Shown in pieces: positions 8,754 to 16,321 of a stretch of DNA of 25,042 bases (within the stretch, counting starts at the first letter, position 1; each line of letters begins with the position of its first letter). Both the position numbers and the translations under genes were made by a program. Origin of the DNA: JABSOG01 sp041583135 (lineage in GTDB: Bacteria > Pseudomonadota > Gammaproteobacteria > Enterobacterales > Alteromonadaceae); assembly GCA_041583135.1 (NCBI GenBank), contig JBFHGJ010000084.1, positions 1-25,042 on the forward strand, written 5' to 3'. Below the pieces are notes generated by a model. It saw only the letters and a program-made list of their open reading frames with translations. It was not told the origin of the DNA and searched no databases.

Positions 8754-9436
8754 GCCTTGAACACGTAAGAAAAATATCGCTTAAGCAACAACAAGCCGTG
8801 CGCTTGGTCAACTCTAAGTTTCCACCTATCGACTTATTTGATGATGTGGCCGACCAAGACGAATTTGAAGCGCTTTACGCGCTGCAAAGTCTCACCAACC
8901 CTAGACTGCAAAATGCCGTGGGCAACCTAAACTTGCTCCCTGCTGAACAGATCCCCTACGGCATCAGTGGCTGTTCTTTTGCTTGTGCGCCCTTTACCCA
9001 CGTCAATCCCGATGGCAGCCGCTTCAGTAATGGCGATTATGGCGTGCTATATTTAGCCGACGAACTCACCACTGCCATTGCCGAGGTCAGCCATCATTTG
9101 CAACAAACCTTTCAGGCCATCGAGGACTTAAAGTACGACATGATTGTGATGCGCTGCTTGCGATTTAGCTTTAACGCCGAACTGCTTAATTTAACACCTT
9201 TTACAGATGACGACATTTATCACCCAACAGACTACACCTGCGCGCAACTGTTTGGCACCAAAGCTCGTCAATCAGGAGCACAAGGGCTGCAATATCGTTC
9301 GGTCAGACAGGCCGAAGCCACCTGCTGGGCACTGTTTAGTCCAAGTCAAATAGTCGAAGTGCAGCAAACCAGCCATTATGAGTTTAACTACGACAGTAAA
9401 AGCATCTATTCGGTCAATAAGATCTCTGCGATATAA
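8747..9436 (+). CDS. RES-domain toxin (NAD+-degrading family)
   Basis: RES toxins are ADP-ribosyltransferase-fold enzymes; characterised members remove cellular NAD+ (MbcT by phosphorolysis). The signature residues are present: Arg92 in GSRFS, Tyr102 in GVLYLA, Glu113 in AIAEVSHH and Ser185 in QYRSVRQ. At 229 residues it has family length, and nothing looks broken. The start is TTG at 8747-8749, 7 bases inside the antitoxin gene, with GAGG at 8736-8739 as ribosome site. This overlap suggests translational coupling that keeps the toxin below the antitoxin. No terminator is evident after it. Confidence 0.85.
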   Translation: MLSLEHVRKISLKQQQAVRLVNSKFPPIDLFDDVADQDEFEALYALQSLTNPRLQNAVGNLNLLPAEQIPYGISGCSFACAPFTHVNPDGSRFSNGDYGVLYLADELTTAIAEVSHHLQQTFQAIEDLKYDMIVMRCLRFSFNAELLNLTPFTDDDIYHPTDYTCAQLFGTKARQSGAQGLQYRSVRQAEATCWALFSPSQIVEVQQTSHYEFNYDSKSIYSVNKISAI

Positions 9437-9555
9437 AACCTCATTGGCAGTTGTCATCAACCCTTCTATAGTTAACCTGAGCCATATCTCAAGCTCAACC
9501 GAGTTCAAGACAATTTTGATCGTAATTCCATCGAAGCGAATAATAGGAAACACGG

Positions 9556-12500
9556 ATGGCAAAAAAATCACTGCTGTATGTCTACTTTATCTTATTTACC
9601 CTATCTGGCTTTTCCGGGCTAATTTATGAATCGGTTTGGTCCCACTATCTAAAGCTGTTTTTAGGTCACGCTGCTTATGCCCAAGTATTGGTGTTGATCA
9701 TTTTTATGGGCGGTATGGCACTTGGCGCCTTTATTGCTGCCAAACACGCGGCTAAAGCTAAGAACCTGATCTTACTCTACGCCATTGCAGAAGGCATCAT
9801 CGGCCTGTTTGGCGTATTCTTTCATCCGATGTATACCTCTGTGACCGAGTTCGCCTATAGCCACTTGCTGGTGATGTTCGATTCCAGTTTCGCCATCAAC
9901 ACCGCCAAATGGCTGGTCGCGGCTTTAATGATCATGCCGCAATCGATACTGCTTGGTGCAACCTTTCCTTTGCTGGCCACAGGTATCATTCGTAAATTCG
10001 GCAGTGAAGGGGGTCGTCATTTGGCCACCTTATATTTCGTCAACAGCCTAGGTGCCGCCGCCGGTGTGTTGGCCAATGTCTATTACTTCATTCCAGCGGC
10101 GGGCCTGCCCGGCGCTGCGGTGATAGCCGGTATGTTCAATCTGGTATTGGCCCTTGTGGTCTGGCTGTTTTCGCGCGCAGACAGATATCCGCAAATTGAA
10201 TTAGCCAAAACCATATCGGCTCACGTCAATCTGAAAATCTTTGTCATGGTGGCCGCCGTCACCGGCGCCGCTTCATTTATTTACGAGATAGTTTGGATAC
10301 GCATGCTTTCAATGGTGCTTGGCGCCTCCACCCACTCGTTTGAGATCATGCTAAGCGCGTTTATTCTTGGCCTTGCCTTTGGCAGCTTGTGGGTGCGTAA
10401 ACGGATCAATCAATTCAACAACCCGGTTATTGCTCTTGCCGTGATTCAAGTAGTGATGGGCGTTTTAGCGCTTTTGACTTTGCCCATGTACGACAAAAGT
10501 TTTGAGCTGATGGTCTTTTTCAGTAATGCCTTGGCGTTAACTGATAACGGCTACGTTCTGTTTAATATCGTCAGCTATTTAATCTGTGTATTTATCATGC
10601 TCCCGACCACCATTTGTGCGGGCATGACACTACCGCTGTTGACTCACCTGTTAATCAAAAATTCCGGCAACGACAGCGCCGTAGGCAGAATCTATACCGC
10701 CAACACACTTGGGGCTATTGTTGGTATCGTGTTAGCTTCACAGTTTTTGATGCCGCTGATGGGCATAAAAAATGCGCTTGTAATAGGTGCCGGGCTGGAC
10801 TTGTTTGCCGGTCTATATTTGTTTTTCAAGCTCGGCGACAATCGCCAAAAATGGCAAAAAGCCCTGATGGTGACCCCCATCATGGCATTACTGGCTACCG
10901 TAACCTGGGTGTCGGTCGATCCGATTAAAATGTCTTCTTCGGTATTTCGTTCGGGACGCTATCTCAACCCTTACTTATCTGAGGTGGTGTATTACGTCGA
11001 TGGCAAAACGTCAACAGTCACGATGACCGAAGTGCAGTCAACGGATGGTCTGATCTTAAGTATTATCAACAACGGCAAACCCGACGCTTCCATTCGCTTT
11101 AAACAAGCGGACCTCGAACTCAAACCGACTGCCGACGAACCGACAATGATCCTGCTTGGCGCCCTACCCTATCTGTTGAAACCAGACGTAAAAACCGTCG
11201 CCAATATTGGCCTAGGCTCAGGACTCACCGCACAAACCCTGTTGCAGCACGACAAATTGGCGCGCTTGGATTCCATTGAAATAGAGGCGGCGGTGGTAGA
11301 AGGGGCTAAGCGCTTTGGCGAGCGAGTCGATAAGGTATACTCCGACCCGCGCAGCCACATCATTATCGATGACGCCAAAACCTACTTTGTCGCCAACAAC
11401 AAGCGCTACGATGTGATCATCTCAGAACCGCCAAACCCATGGGTCAGTGGTGTCGCCAGCTTATTTAGTGCCGAGTTTTACGCCTTATTACCTCAATATT
11501 TGAACGACGAAGGCTTATTGGTGCAATGGATGCACCTATACGAGCTAAACCCTCGACTACTGCAAGGCATATATAAGGCACTTAGAGAAACCTTCGATTA
11601 TGTCCAGATTTATCAGGTATCCGATGCCGATATTGCCATTGTTGCCAGCAGCCAGCCGATAGCTGAATTACAGCCAGAGGCGTTTGAACAACCCGGCCTG
11701 TCGCAATATCTAAGTTACATCGGCGTCAACAACATCACAGACATCAAAGCCCGTAAACTCGGCTCACAATTGCTGCTCGATGATTATCTCGGCAGCGATA
11801 GCGTCAAGCCCAACTCAGACTATTTCCCTTCATTAGACTTCGGTGCAGGTAAGGCGAGGTTTTTAAAACAAAATGCCAGAGCGCTGTTTGAGCTAAATCA
11901 CGCCAGCATTGTCAGAAAACTACAAAATCAGCCGAAACTGGCAAGTTTGACCGCTCAGTTGAGCCCAAGCCAAGAGTTTCCCTTTGCCGCAAAATATAAT
12001 GACTCTCAGCGCTTTTACCAGCTCTATCAAACCTTAAGTCAAGGCCAACAACCACAGCATAAATATGACTTTGGGCTATATTCAAGGGCTTTTCAATTGC
12101 AGCAACTGCTGGCCAATTGTAACAATGAGAATGTAAGTAACAATTATCATGGCGATTTGATAAAGCTGATGGTCGTCACCGAGTTTTCTTGGCTGAAGCC
12201 TGAGCAATTACACGATATTTTCAGCCGGTTGGCGACACCTGACTGCCTTGCGTCTTTATCTGCATCAGGGCAAATCGTCGTTAAGACTATCATGGCTTGG
12301 CTCAACGAAGACATCGATAAACTACAGCAGTGGAGTTTTGAATACCTTGCCGCGCAGCCGCAGCTGAGCAGTGCCATCGACCTTGCAATGCTTAAGTTTT
12401 ACACATACACCAGATTAGTGCTTGCCGAGAAGGGACACTATGATCAGTTTTATCAAAAGCTACAACCTCGATTGGAAAAAGACGTCGAGCTTATTATGCT

Positions 12501-12585
12501 CAACAAGCGCTATTTGGACCTGTTCTATCCCGAGGAAATGGATCGTTTCTTGCGGTTGTTCAATATGAGTGGCGCTGGCGGCTAG
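9556..12585 (+). CDS. Fused MFS-like membrane protein / spermidine synthase-like domain
   Basis: This is a three-part protein of 1009 residues. Residues 1-450 are strongly hydrophobic, with about a dozen membrane segments, and form two related halves: LIYESVW (22-28) with IYEIVW (242-247), and GATFPLL...NSLGAAAG (134-170) with AGMTLPLL...NTLGAIVG (355-390). Residues about 470-700 are a Rossmann domain of spermidine-synthase type, with GLGSG (552-556), EIE (575-577), DDAK (605-608) and SEPPNPWVSG (623-632). The last motif replaces the usual catalytic aspartate loop, so true aminopropyl transfer is doubtful. Residues 700-1009 are a helical extension I do not recognise. The family is known from genomes as fused MFS/spermidine synthase, but its function is not established. 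ATG follows AGGAAA by 5 bases. Probably monocistronic. Confidence 0.82.
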   Translation: MAKKSLLYVYFILFTLSGFSGLIYESVWSHYLKLFLGHAAYAQVLVLIIFMGGMALGAFIAAKHAAKAKNLILLYAIAEGIIGLFGVFFHPMYTSVTEFAYSHLLVMFDSSFAINTAKWLVAALMIMPQSILLGATFPLLATGIIRKFGSEGGRHLATLYFVNSLGAAAGVLANVYYFIPAAGLPGAAVIAGMFNLVLALVVWLFSRADRYPQIELAKTISAHVNLKIFVMVAAVTGAASFIYEIVWIRMLSMVLGASTHSFEIMLSAFILGLAFGSLWVRKRINQFNNPVIALAVIQVVMGVLALLTLPMYDKSFELMVFFSNALALTDNGYVLFNIVSYLICVFIMLPTTICAGMTLPLLTHLLIKNSGNDSAVGRIYTANTLGAIVGIVLASQFLMPLMGIKNALVIGAGLDLFAGLYLFFKLGDNRQKWQKALMVTPIMALLATVTWVSVDPIKMSSSVFRSGRYLNPYLSEVVYYVDGKTSTVTMTEVQSTDGLILSIINNGKPDASIRFKQADLELKPTADEPTMILLGALPYLLKPDVKTVANIGLGSGLTAQTLLQHDKLARLDSIEIEAAVVEGAKRFGERVDKVYSDPRSHIIIDDAKTYFVANNKRYDVIISEPPNPWVSGVASLFSAEFYALLPQYLNDEGLLVQWMHLYELNPRLLQGIYKALRETFDYVQIYQVSDADIAIVASSQPIAELQPEAFEQPGLSQYLSYIGVNNITDIKARKLGSQLLLDDYLGSDSVKPNSDYFPSLDFGAGKARFLKQNARALFELNHASIVRKLQNQPKLASLTAQLSPSQEFPFAAKYNDSQRFYQLYQTLSQGQQPQHKYDFGLYSRAFQLQQLLANCNNENVSNNYHGDLIKLMVVTEFSWLKPEQLHDIFSRLATPDCLASLSASGQIVVKTIMAWLNEDIDKLQQWSFEYLAAQPQLSSAIDLAMLKFYTYTRLVLAEKGHYDQFYQKLQPRLEKDVELIMLNKRYLDLFYPEEMDRFLRLFNMSGAGG

Positions 12586-12596
12586 AGCGCCAGCGC
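12572..12596. other. Stem-loop spanning the stop codon of the fusion gene
   Basis: GCGCTGGCG (12572-12580) pairs over 9 bp with CGCCAGCGC (12588-12596), and the loop contains the TAG stop at 12583-12585. No U-run follows on either strand. It sits between convergent genes (the fusion and ampE), so it may act as a weak bidirectional terminator or 3'-end stabiliser. Confidence 0.5.
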
Positions 12597-12607
12597 TGTC
12601 AGGCGTA

Positions 12608-13564
12608 TCAGCGGATCCCGCCGTAAAGAGTCAATAGCGCAACCATAGCTAAGAAAAACAAAATGTTGCGCTTGGCCAGCTTGAGCATACAGGCCGGTTC
12701 AGTGATCTTAGAGCATTCAGCAGGGTCGATGGTTTCTGCCGCTTTTGAAATGTCGCTCACCATGGCTTTTGCCGAAGAAGTCAAATCCAACAAATAGCTC
12801 AACCAGATCCCCGCAGCCTTGGTAAAGTTACCTATCAGCAGATACCCTGCCGAAAACACTCTGGCAGGCAACCAATCGAGCACATGCAACGCCCTTTGAA
12901 TATAGCCTCGATTGACAAATCCTTGTACTTTGGCGTCTTTGTCATCGTGGGTTTCTCTGACCATGCAATACAATACCGCCCCGGCAGGACCACACACCAC
13001 AAACCAAAACAACACCGCGCAGTAATAACGGAAGTTATACCACACCAAAGACAAACCTAACGTCTCGCAACCACAAGGCTCTGTCGCTTTCTCTGATGAC
13101 TCATCTTCATCAACAGACTCAGACTGCACTTGCAAGGTTTCATCGACCTCACCGCCATCACCTTCATCGTCGCTGACCTTTTCATTTTCATCATGAACTG
13201 CCAAGCCCTGTAGTTTGGCTGCGTATAACTGACAGGCCGAGTCATCGTTTCGTGCGGCGGCATTTAAAAACGACTTATAGGTTTTACGCTTTTCAATGCA
13301 ACCGATACAGATCAGTAACACCACTACATTGAACACAAACTCAAACAGCAACCAGTCCAAAGCACTGGCGATAAACTGCACGCCAATAACCGGGATCAGC
13401 AACCACAGCCACATCCCCAGCGAACTGCTCAGCCAACTGGGCGTGCCTGAATGCTCCAGCAGAAAACGCTTCATTTTTTGGTAATAAAATTCAAACTGCC
13501 ATAGCGAAGAAGTGGCCGCTACACGCTCGATTGTCAAACAGATCAGCAAAGTGATGAGGGTCAT
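12608..13564 (-). CDS. ampE: AmpE, inner membrane protein of the ampDE operon
   Basis: AmpE is a polytopic inner-membrane protein linked to beta-lactamase induction and peptidoglycan recycling; its biochemical role is unsettled. The protein opens with a membrane segment (MTLITLLICLTIER), has further hydrophobic segments near 50-70, 75-90 and 175-205, and ends in a C-terminal one. The conserved GPAGAVLY motif (about 192-199) is present. The longer reading frame begins further up inside ampD; the start here is ATG 13562-13564, which matches the family N-terminus, has AGGA upstream and leaves 16 bases after the ampD stop. At 318 residues it exceeds E. coli AmpE (284), largely because of an acidic segment rich in Asp, Glu and Ser at about 125-165. 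Co-transcribed with ampD. Confidence 0.88.
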   Translation of the reverse strand: MTLITLLICLTIERVAATSSLWQFEFYYQKMKRFLLEHSGTPSWLSSSLGMWLWLLIPVIGVQFIASALDWLLFEFVFNVVVLLICIGCIEKRKTYKSFLNAAARNDDSACQLYAAKLQGLAVHDENEKVSDDEGDGGEVDETLQVQSESVDEDESSEKATEPCGCETLGLSLVWYNFRYYCAVLFWFVVCGPAGAVLYCMVRETHDDKDAKVQGFVNRGYIQRALHVLDWLPARVFSAGYLLIGNFTKAAGIWLSYLLDLTSSAKAMVSDISKAAETIDPAECSKITEPACMLKLAKRNILFFLAMVALLTLYGGIR

Positions 13565-13580
13565 TGATGGGAGTCCTAAT

Positions 13581-14132
13581 TCAATCCAGTGACGCGTAGT
13601 AGCGCGACCAATCAAAAGATCCACCGGGGTCGGTTTTACGCCCGGGCGCAATATGACAGTGTCCGACTATCCTGTCGGCTGTGATTTTAGAGTAACGACG
13701 CTGTAAAGTCATGGTCAATTTTGTAAGCGTATGATATTGCTCATCGGTATAGGGTACATCGTCCGTCCCTTCGACCTCGATACCAATGGAAAAATCATTG
13801 CAGCCCTCACGCCCGTCAAAGCTCGAAATGCCCGCATGCCACGCCCGATCGTCAAAAGAAACATACTGCACCAACGAACCATCACGTCGCAACAGGCAAT
13901 GAGCCGAGACATTGAGCGATTGGATCTGTTCGAAAAAGGGATGCTTCTCAACCTTAAGACGACCAAGAAAAAAATCGGTGACATCCTCCGAGCCAAACTG
14001 CCCCGGCGGCAAAGAAATGTTGTGGATCACCAACAGGTCTACTTCTTCGCCTGCTGGGCGTTGGTTAAAATGCGGGCTTGGCTGCCTATCGCACAGGTTG
14101 AGCCAGCCATCGTTTATTACAAATTCAGACAT
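13581..14132 (-). CDS. ampD: AmpD, 1,6-anhydro-N-acetylmuramyl-L-alanine amidase
   Basis: This cytoplasmic zinc amidase removes the peptide from anhydromuramyl-peptides during cell wall recycling; its loss causes AmpR-driven beta-lactamase induction in species that carry ampC. The N-acetylmuramoyl-L-alanine amidase type 2 fold is clear: VIHN carries the first zinc histidine (about residue 37), and GHCHIAPGRKTDPG carries the second histidine, the catalytic lysine and the zinc aspartate. SIGIEVEG carries the conserved glutamate. At 183 residues it matches E. coli AmpD, and no signal peptide is seen. ATG 14130-14132 has no strong ribosome site. It leads the ampDE pair and is divergent from the protease gene, 60 bp away. 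Confidence 0.95.
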   Translation of the reverse strand: MSEFVINDGWLNLCDRQPSPHFNQRPAGEEVDLLVIHNISLPPGQFGSEDVTDFFLGRLKVEKHPFFEQIQSLNVSAHCLLRRDGSLVQYVSFDDRAWHAGISSFDGREGCNDFSIGIEVEGTDDVPYTDEQYHTLTKLTMTLQRRYSKITADRIVGHCHIAPGRKTDPGGSFDWSRYYASLD

Positions 14133-14192
14133 GATAGATTGGACAATTGTCGTTATACTTTAGCGCTGATAGTAATCATATAAGGGTGACGA

Positions 14193-14708
14193 ATGCAAAC
14201 AGACCAGACACAAAAAAAGTTCGGCACTGTCTTTGGCACAATCGCTTGGTTATGTATCTTGTTTTTGCTGGTGCTGTTTTTTCAAAGTAGACTCGACAAA
14301 CAGCACAATCCCAATGACGACTTAGCGTATCGTGTCGAAGGCGATATTCCCACTGTAACCCTCAAGCGCAACCGCTTTGGTCATTACGTTGCCAGTGGTT
14401 ATATTAATGGTGAGCCTGTCACTTTTATGCTTGATACCGGCGCGACCAGTGTGGCCATTCCTGTCGCCATTGCCGATAGGCTCGGACTTAGCCGTGGCCA
14501 AGCCTATCAAGTACACACGGCGAATGGCACCACCACCGCTTACGCCACTCGATTAGATTCATTGGAACTGGGCGCAATTAAACTCAACGACATCAACGCC
14601 AGCATCACAGTCGGCTATCAGTCAAACGATATTCTATTAGGCATGAGCGCGCTCAAGCAATTGGAATTTGCACAGCGCGGCGACACCCTAACCTTGAAGC
14701 AATACTGA
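14193..14708 (+). CDS. Membrane-anchored retropepsin-like aspartic protease
   Basis: A single N-terminal membrane segment (about 13-30) is followed by one retropepsin-type domain with the catalytic motif MLDTGATSVAIP (Asp81, Thr82, Gly83) and a later hydrophobic-hydrophobic-Gly element (ILLGMSAL). The 171-residue length, single anchor and single DTGA fit the clan AA aspartic protease family often annotated TIGR02281. Like other retropepsin-like proteins it would need to dimerise to be active, and the domain should face the periplasm. No substrate is known to me. ATG follows AAGGGTGA. The gene is divergent from ampD and directly upstream of nadC; its last codons hold the likely nadC -35 box. 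Confidence 0.85.
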   Translation: MQTDQTQKKFGTVFGTIAWLCILFLLVLFFQSRLDKQHNPNDDLAYRVEGDIPTVTLKRNRFGHYVASGYINGEPVTFMLDTGATSVAIPVAIADRLGLSRGQAYQVHTANGTTTAYATRLDSLELGAIKLNDINASITVGYQSNDILLGMSALKQLEFAQRGDTLTLKQY

Positions 14709-14723
14709 TAAAACCGATATAAT
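14694..14723 (+). promoter_or_regulatory. Candidate nadC promoter
   Basis: TTGAAG (14694-14699), 18 bases, then a perfect TATAAT (14718-14723), ahead of nadC with a leader of about 95 bases. The -35 box lies in the last codons of the upstream protease gene. I saw no operator-like repeat next to it. Confidence 0.6.
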
Positions 14724-14826
14724 CGCGGCCTTAATTCAATCGTGCCTGTGCATCACTTGCTGAGGCAAAGCATTCTCGGCAGATTGTCTGTGATGACCAT
14801 CTACCGAAACCAACTCAGGAACCACC

Positions 14827-15666
14827 ATGCTTGCAGAAGATATTCGCCGCGCCGTCGCTAACGCACTGGCAGAAGACCTAAACCATCAAAATGCCGCCGA
14901 AGGTGACATCACCGCCTCGTTGATCCCTGCGCAAAACCGCGCCGAAGCCTTTGTGATCACCCGGGAAGACTGTGTTTTTTGTGGCACCGATTGGGTTAAA
15001 GAAGTTTTTGCACAAGTCGGAGGCGACATACAGGTGCGCTTTTTAGTCAACGATGGCGATAAGGTCGATGCCGGTGCCAAGCTGTTTGAACTGAGTGGTC
15101 AAACCCGTGCCTTGTTGACGGGTGAGCGCACCGCTCTCAATTTCGTACAAACATTATCGGCAGTCGCAACCACCGTGGCGCAATATGTCGCAGCCATCAA
15201 AGACAGCAACACCGTTTTGCTCGACACGCGCAAGACCATACCAGGTATGCGGTTGGCGCAAAAATATGCGGTCACCTGCGGCGGCGGACAAAATCATCGT
15301 GTCGGCTTGTACGACGCCTTTTTAATTAAAGAAAATCATATTGCCGGGTGTGGTTCTATTGCCAATGCCGTCAATACCGCCAAGCAAAACTGCCCCGGCA
15401 AGCCAGTAGAAGTAGAAGTTGAAAATCTCGATGAATTGAGCCAAGCCCTTGCTGCCGGCGCCGATATCATCATGCTCGATAACTTCTCTATTGCGCAAAT
15501 AGAGCAAGCCGTGGCGCTCACCGAGCACAAAGCCAAGCTCGAAGTTTCTGGTAACATGGACATCAGCACCATCGCTCAGTACGCAGCGACTGGCGTCGAT
15601 TATATTTCGGTCGGAGCCTTGACGAAAAATGTTCGTGCTATCGACTTGTCGATGCGTTTTAGCTAA
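14827..15666 (+). CDS. nadC: Nicotinate-nucleotide pyrophosphorylase (quinolinate phosphoribosyltransferase)
   Basis: NadC converts quinolinate and PRPP to nicotinate mononucleotide in de novo NAD synthesis. Conserved blocks are GERTALNFVQTLSAVAT (99-115), LLDTRKTIPGMR (131-142), CGGGQNHRVGLYDAFLIKEN (151-170), EVEVENLDEL (195-204), IMLDNF (215-220) and EVSGN (239-243), giving the substrate-binding Arg, Lys and Asp/Glu set of the family. At 279 residues the length is typical. ATG follows AGGA by about 6 bases. The gene has its own promoter and is followed by a stem-loop, so it is probably monocistronic, although it sits in the conserved ampD-nadC-pil neighbourhood. Confidence 0.96.
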   Translation: MLAEDIRRAVANALAEDLNHQNAAEGDITASLIPAQNRAEAFVITREDCVFCGTDWVKEVFAQVGGDIQVRFLVNDGDKVDAGAKLFELSGQTRALLTGERTALNFVQTLSAVATTVAQYVAAIKDSNTVLLDTRKTIPGMRLAQKYAVTCGGGQNHRVGLYDAFLIKENHIAGCGSIANAVNTAKQNCPGKPVEVEVENLDELSQALAAGADIIMLDNFSIAQIEQAVALTEHKAKLEVSGNMDISTIAQYAATGVDYISVGALTKNVRAIDLSMRFS

Positions 15667-15702
15667 GTTCTCATTCGAAAATACACATCCAAAAATCTGC
15701 AA

Positions 15703-15737
15703 GCGAGTGGCCAAAAAAACCGTTTACCGCCACTCGC
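15703..15737 (+). terminator. Putative nadC terminator
   Basis: GCGAGTGGC (15703-15711) pairs over 9 bp with GCCACTCGC (15729-15737) around a 17-base loop, 37 bases past the nadC stop, followed by CAGTTTTC. The T-run is short and the loop large, so the terminator is moderate. Confidence 0.55.
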
Positions 15738-16321
15738 CAGTTTTCATCCGGAAATTCTCATCCATGATAATTTCCTAGACCGCTGACGTCGAACGCTACT
15801 GTGCATATATGTACTTGCGTCATTAGTGCCTCCTGCACGTCAAGCAAGTTCGACTTTCGCTTACATTTGACCCACATGGATAATGAGATAAATGCAGAAA
15901 TTGCAGGAGCAATATTTCTGTCAACAAGTTGAAATGGCGGTAAATCCATTTACCGCACAGCTAGTGCCCGACAACACCAATTTTCGGACGGGTACTAGCC
16001 AGCAGCATTGGCTCATCGGATGAGTTAATTAATAAAATCGGAGCAATGACCTCCATCTCTCACTAGCAGTGGTTGAAAGGCAATAGTTTTCAATTACTTT
16101 GCTTATTTTTGTGGTTAATATGGTTAATTATTTCTCAGTGTAATGCCATGACTAGCTTGGGACAAGCAACTGAAAATCATACAGAAATATCTCACAAAAT
16201 CAGCAACCAACAAAAATCTTGGCAGAAACTGTAAAATCTTATTGCAAAATTGCGAAACTGCGCCAAACTTAACTTAGCCCTAAAAAAACATTAATGTTTA
16301 TTTTGTTGGAGAAGTTTTAAG
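15738..16321. other. Long nadC-pilA intergenic region with inverted repeats, no convincing gene
   Basis: I see no supported coding frame here. The only frame of note is a 63-codon minus-strand one at 15758-15949 without a ribosome site or recognisable motif. The left half carries several inverted repeats: GTCGA/TCGAC (15788-15792, 15850-15854) enclosing ACTTGC/GCAAGT (15813-15818, 15844-15849) and GTGC/GCAC (15826-15829, 15835-15838); GCGGTAAA/TTTACCGC (15937-15944, 15949-15956); CTAGTGCCCG/CGGGTACTAG (15961-15970, 15989-15998, one G-U pair); CTCAT/ATGAG (16012-16016, 16020-16024). The right half is AT-rich, with a tandem TGGTTAAT repeat (16112-16129), and leads into pilA. It may hold a structured RNA or the remains of a small element plus the pilA control region. 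Confidence 0.5.
16286..16299. promoter_or_regulatory. 14-bp palindrome in the pilA leader
   Basis: AAACATTAATGTTT is perfectly self-complementary and lies just upstream of the pilA ribosome site GGAG (16308-16311). It could be an operator or a weak hairpin affecting translation. No assigned regulator. Confidence 0.4.

Noticed and set aside
13565..13651. N-terminal extension of ampE into ampD
   Set aside because: The extra 29 residues come from the ampD coding region in another frame. ATG 13564 matches the family start and has a ribosome site.
14142..14151. GACAATTGTC palindrome between ampD and the protease gene
   Set aside because: A 10-bp AT-rich palindrome with no clear promoter beside it and no known regulator match. 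Too short to call.
13731..14183. 150-codon plus-strand frame inside ampD
   Set aside because: It is antisense to ampD, whose zinc and catalytic motifs are all intact.
15758..15949. 63-codon minus-strand frame in the nadC-pilA gap
   Set aside because: It has no ribosome site, no recognisable motif and mixed composition, and it overlaps the inverted-repeat cluster. Its length is expected by chance.
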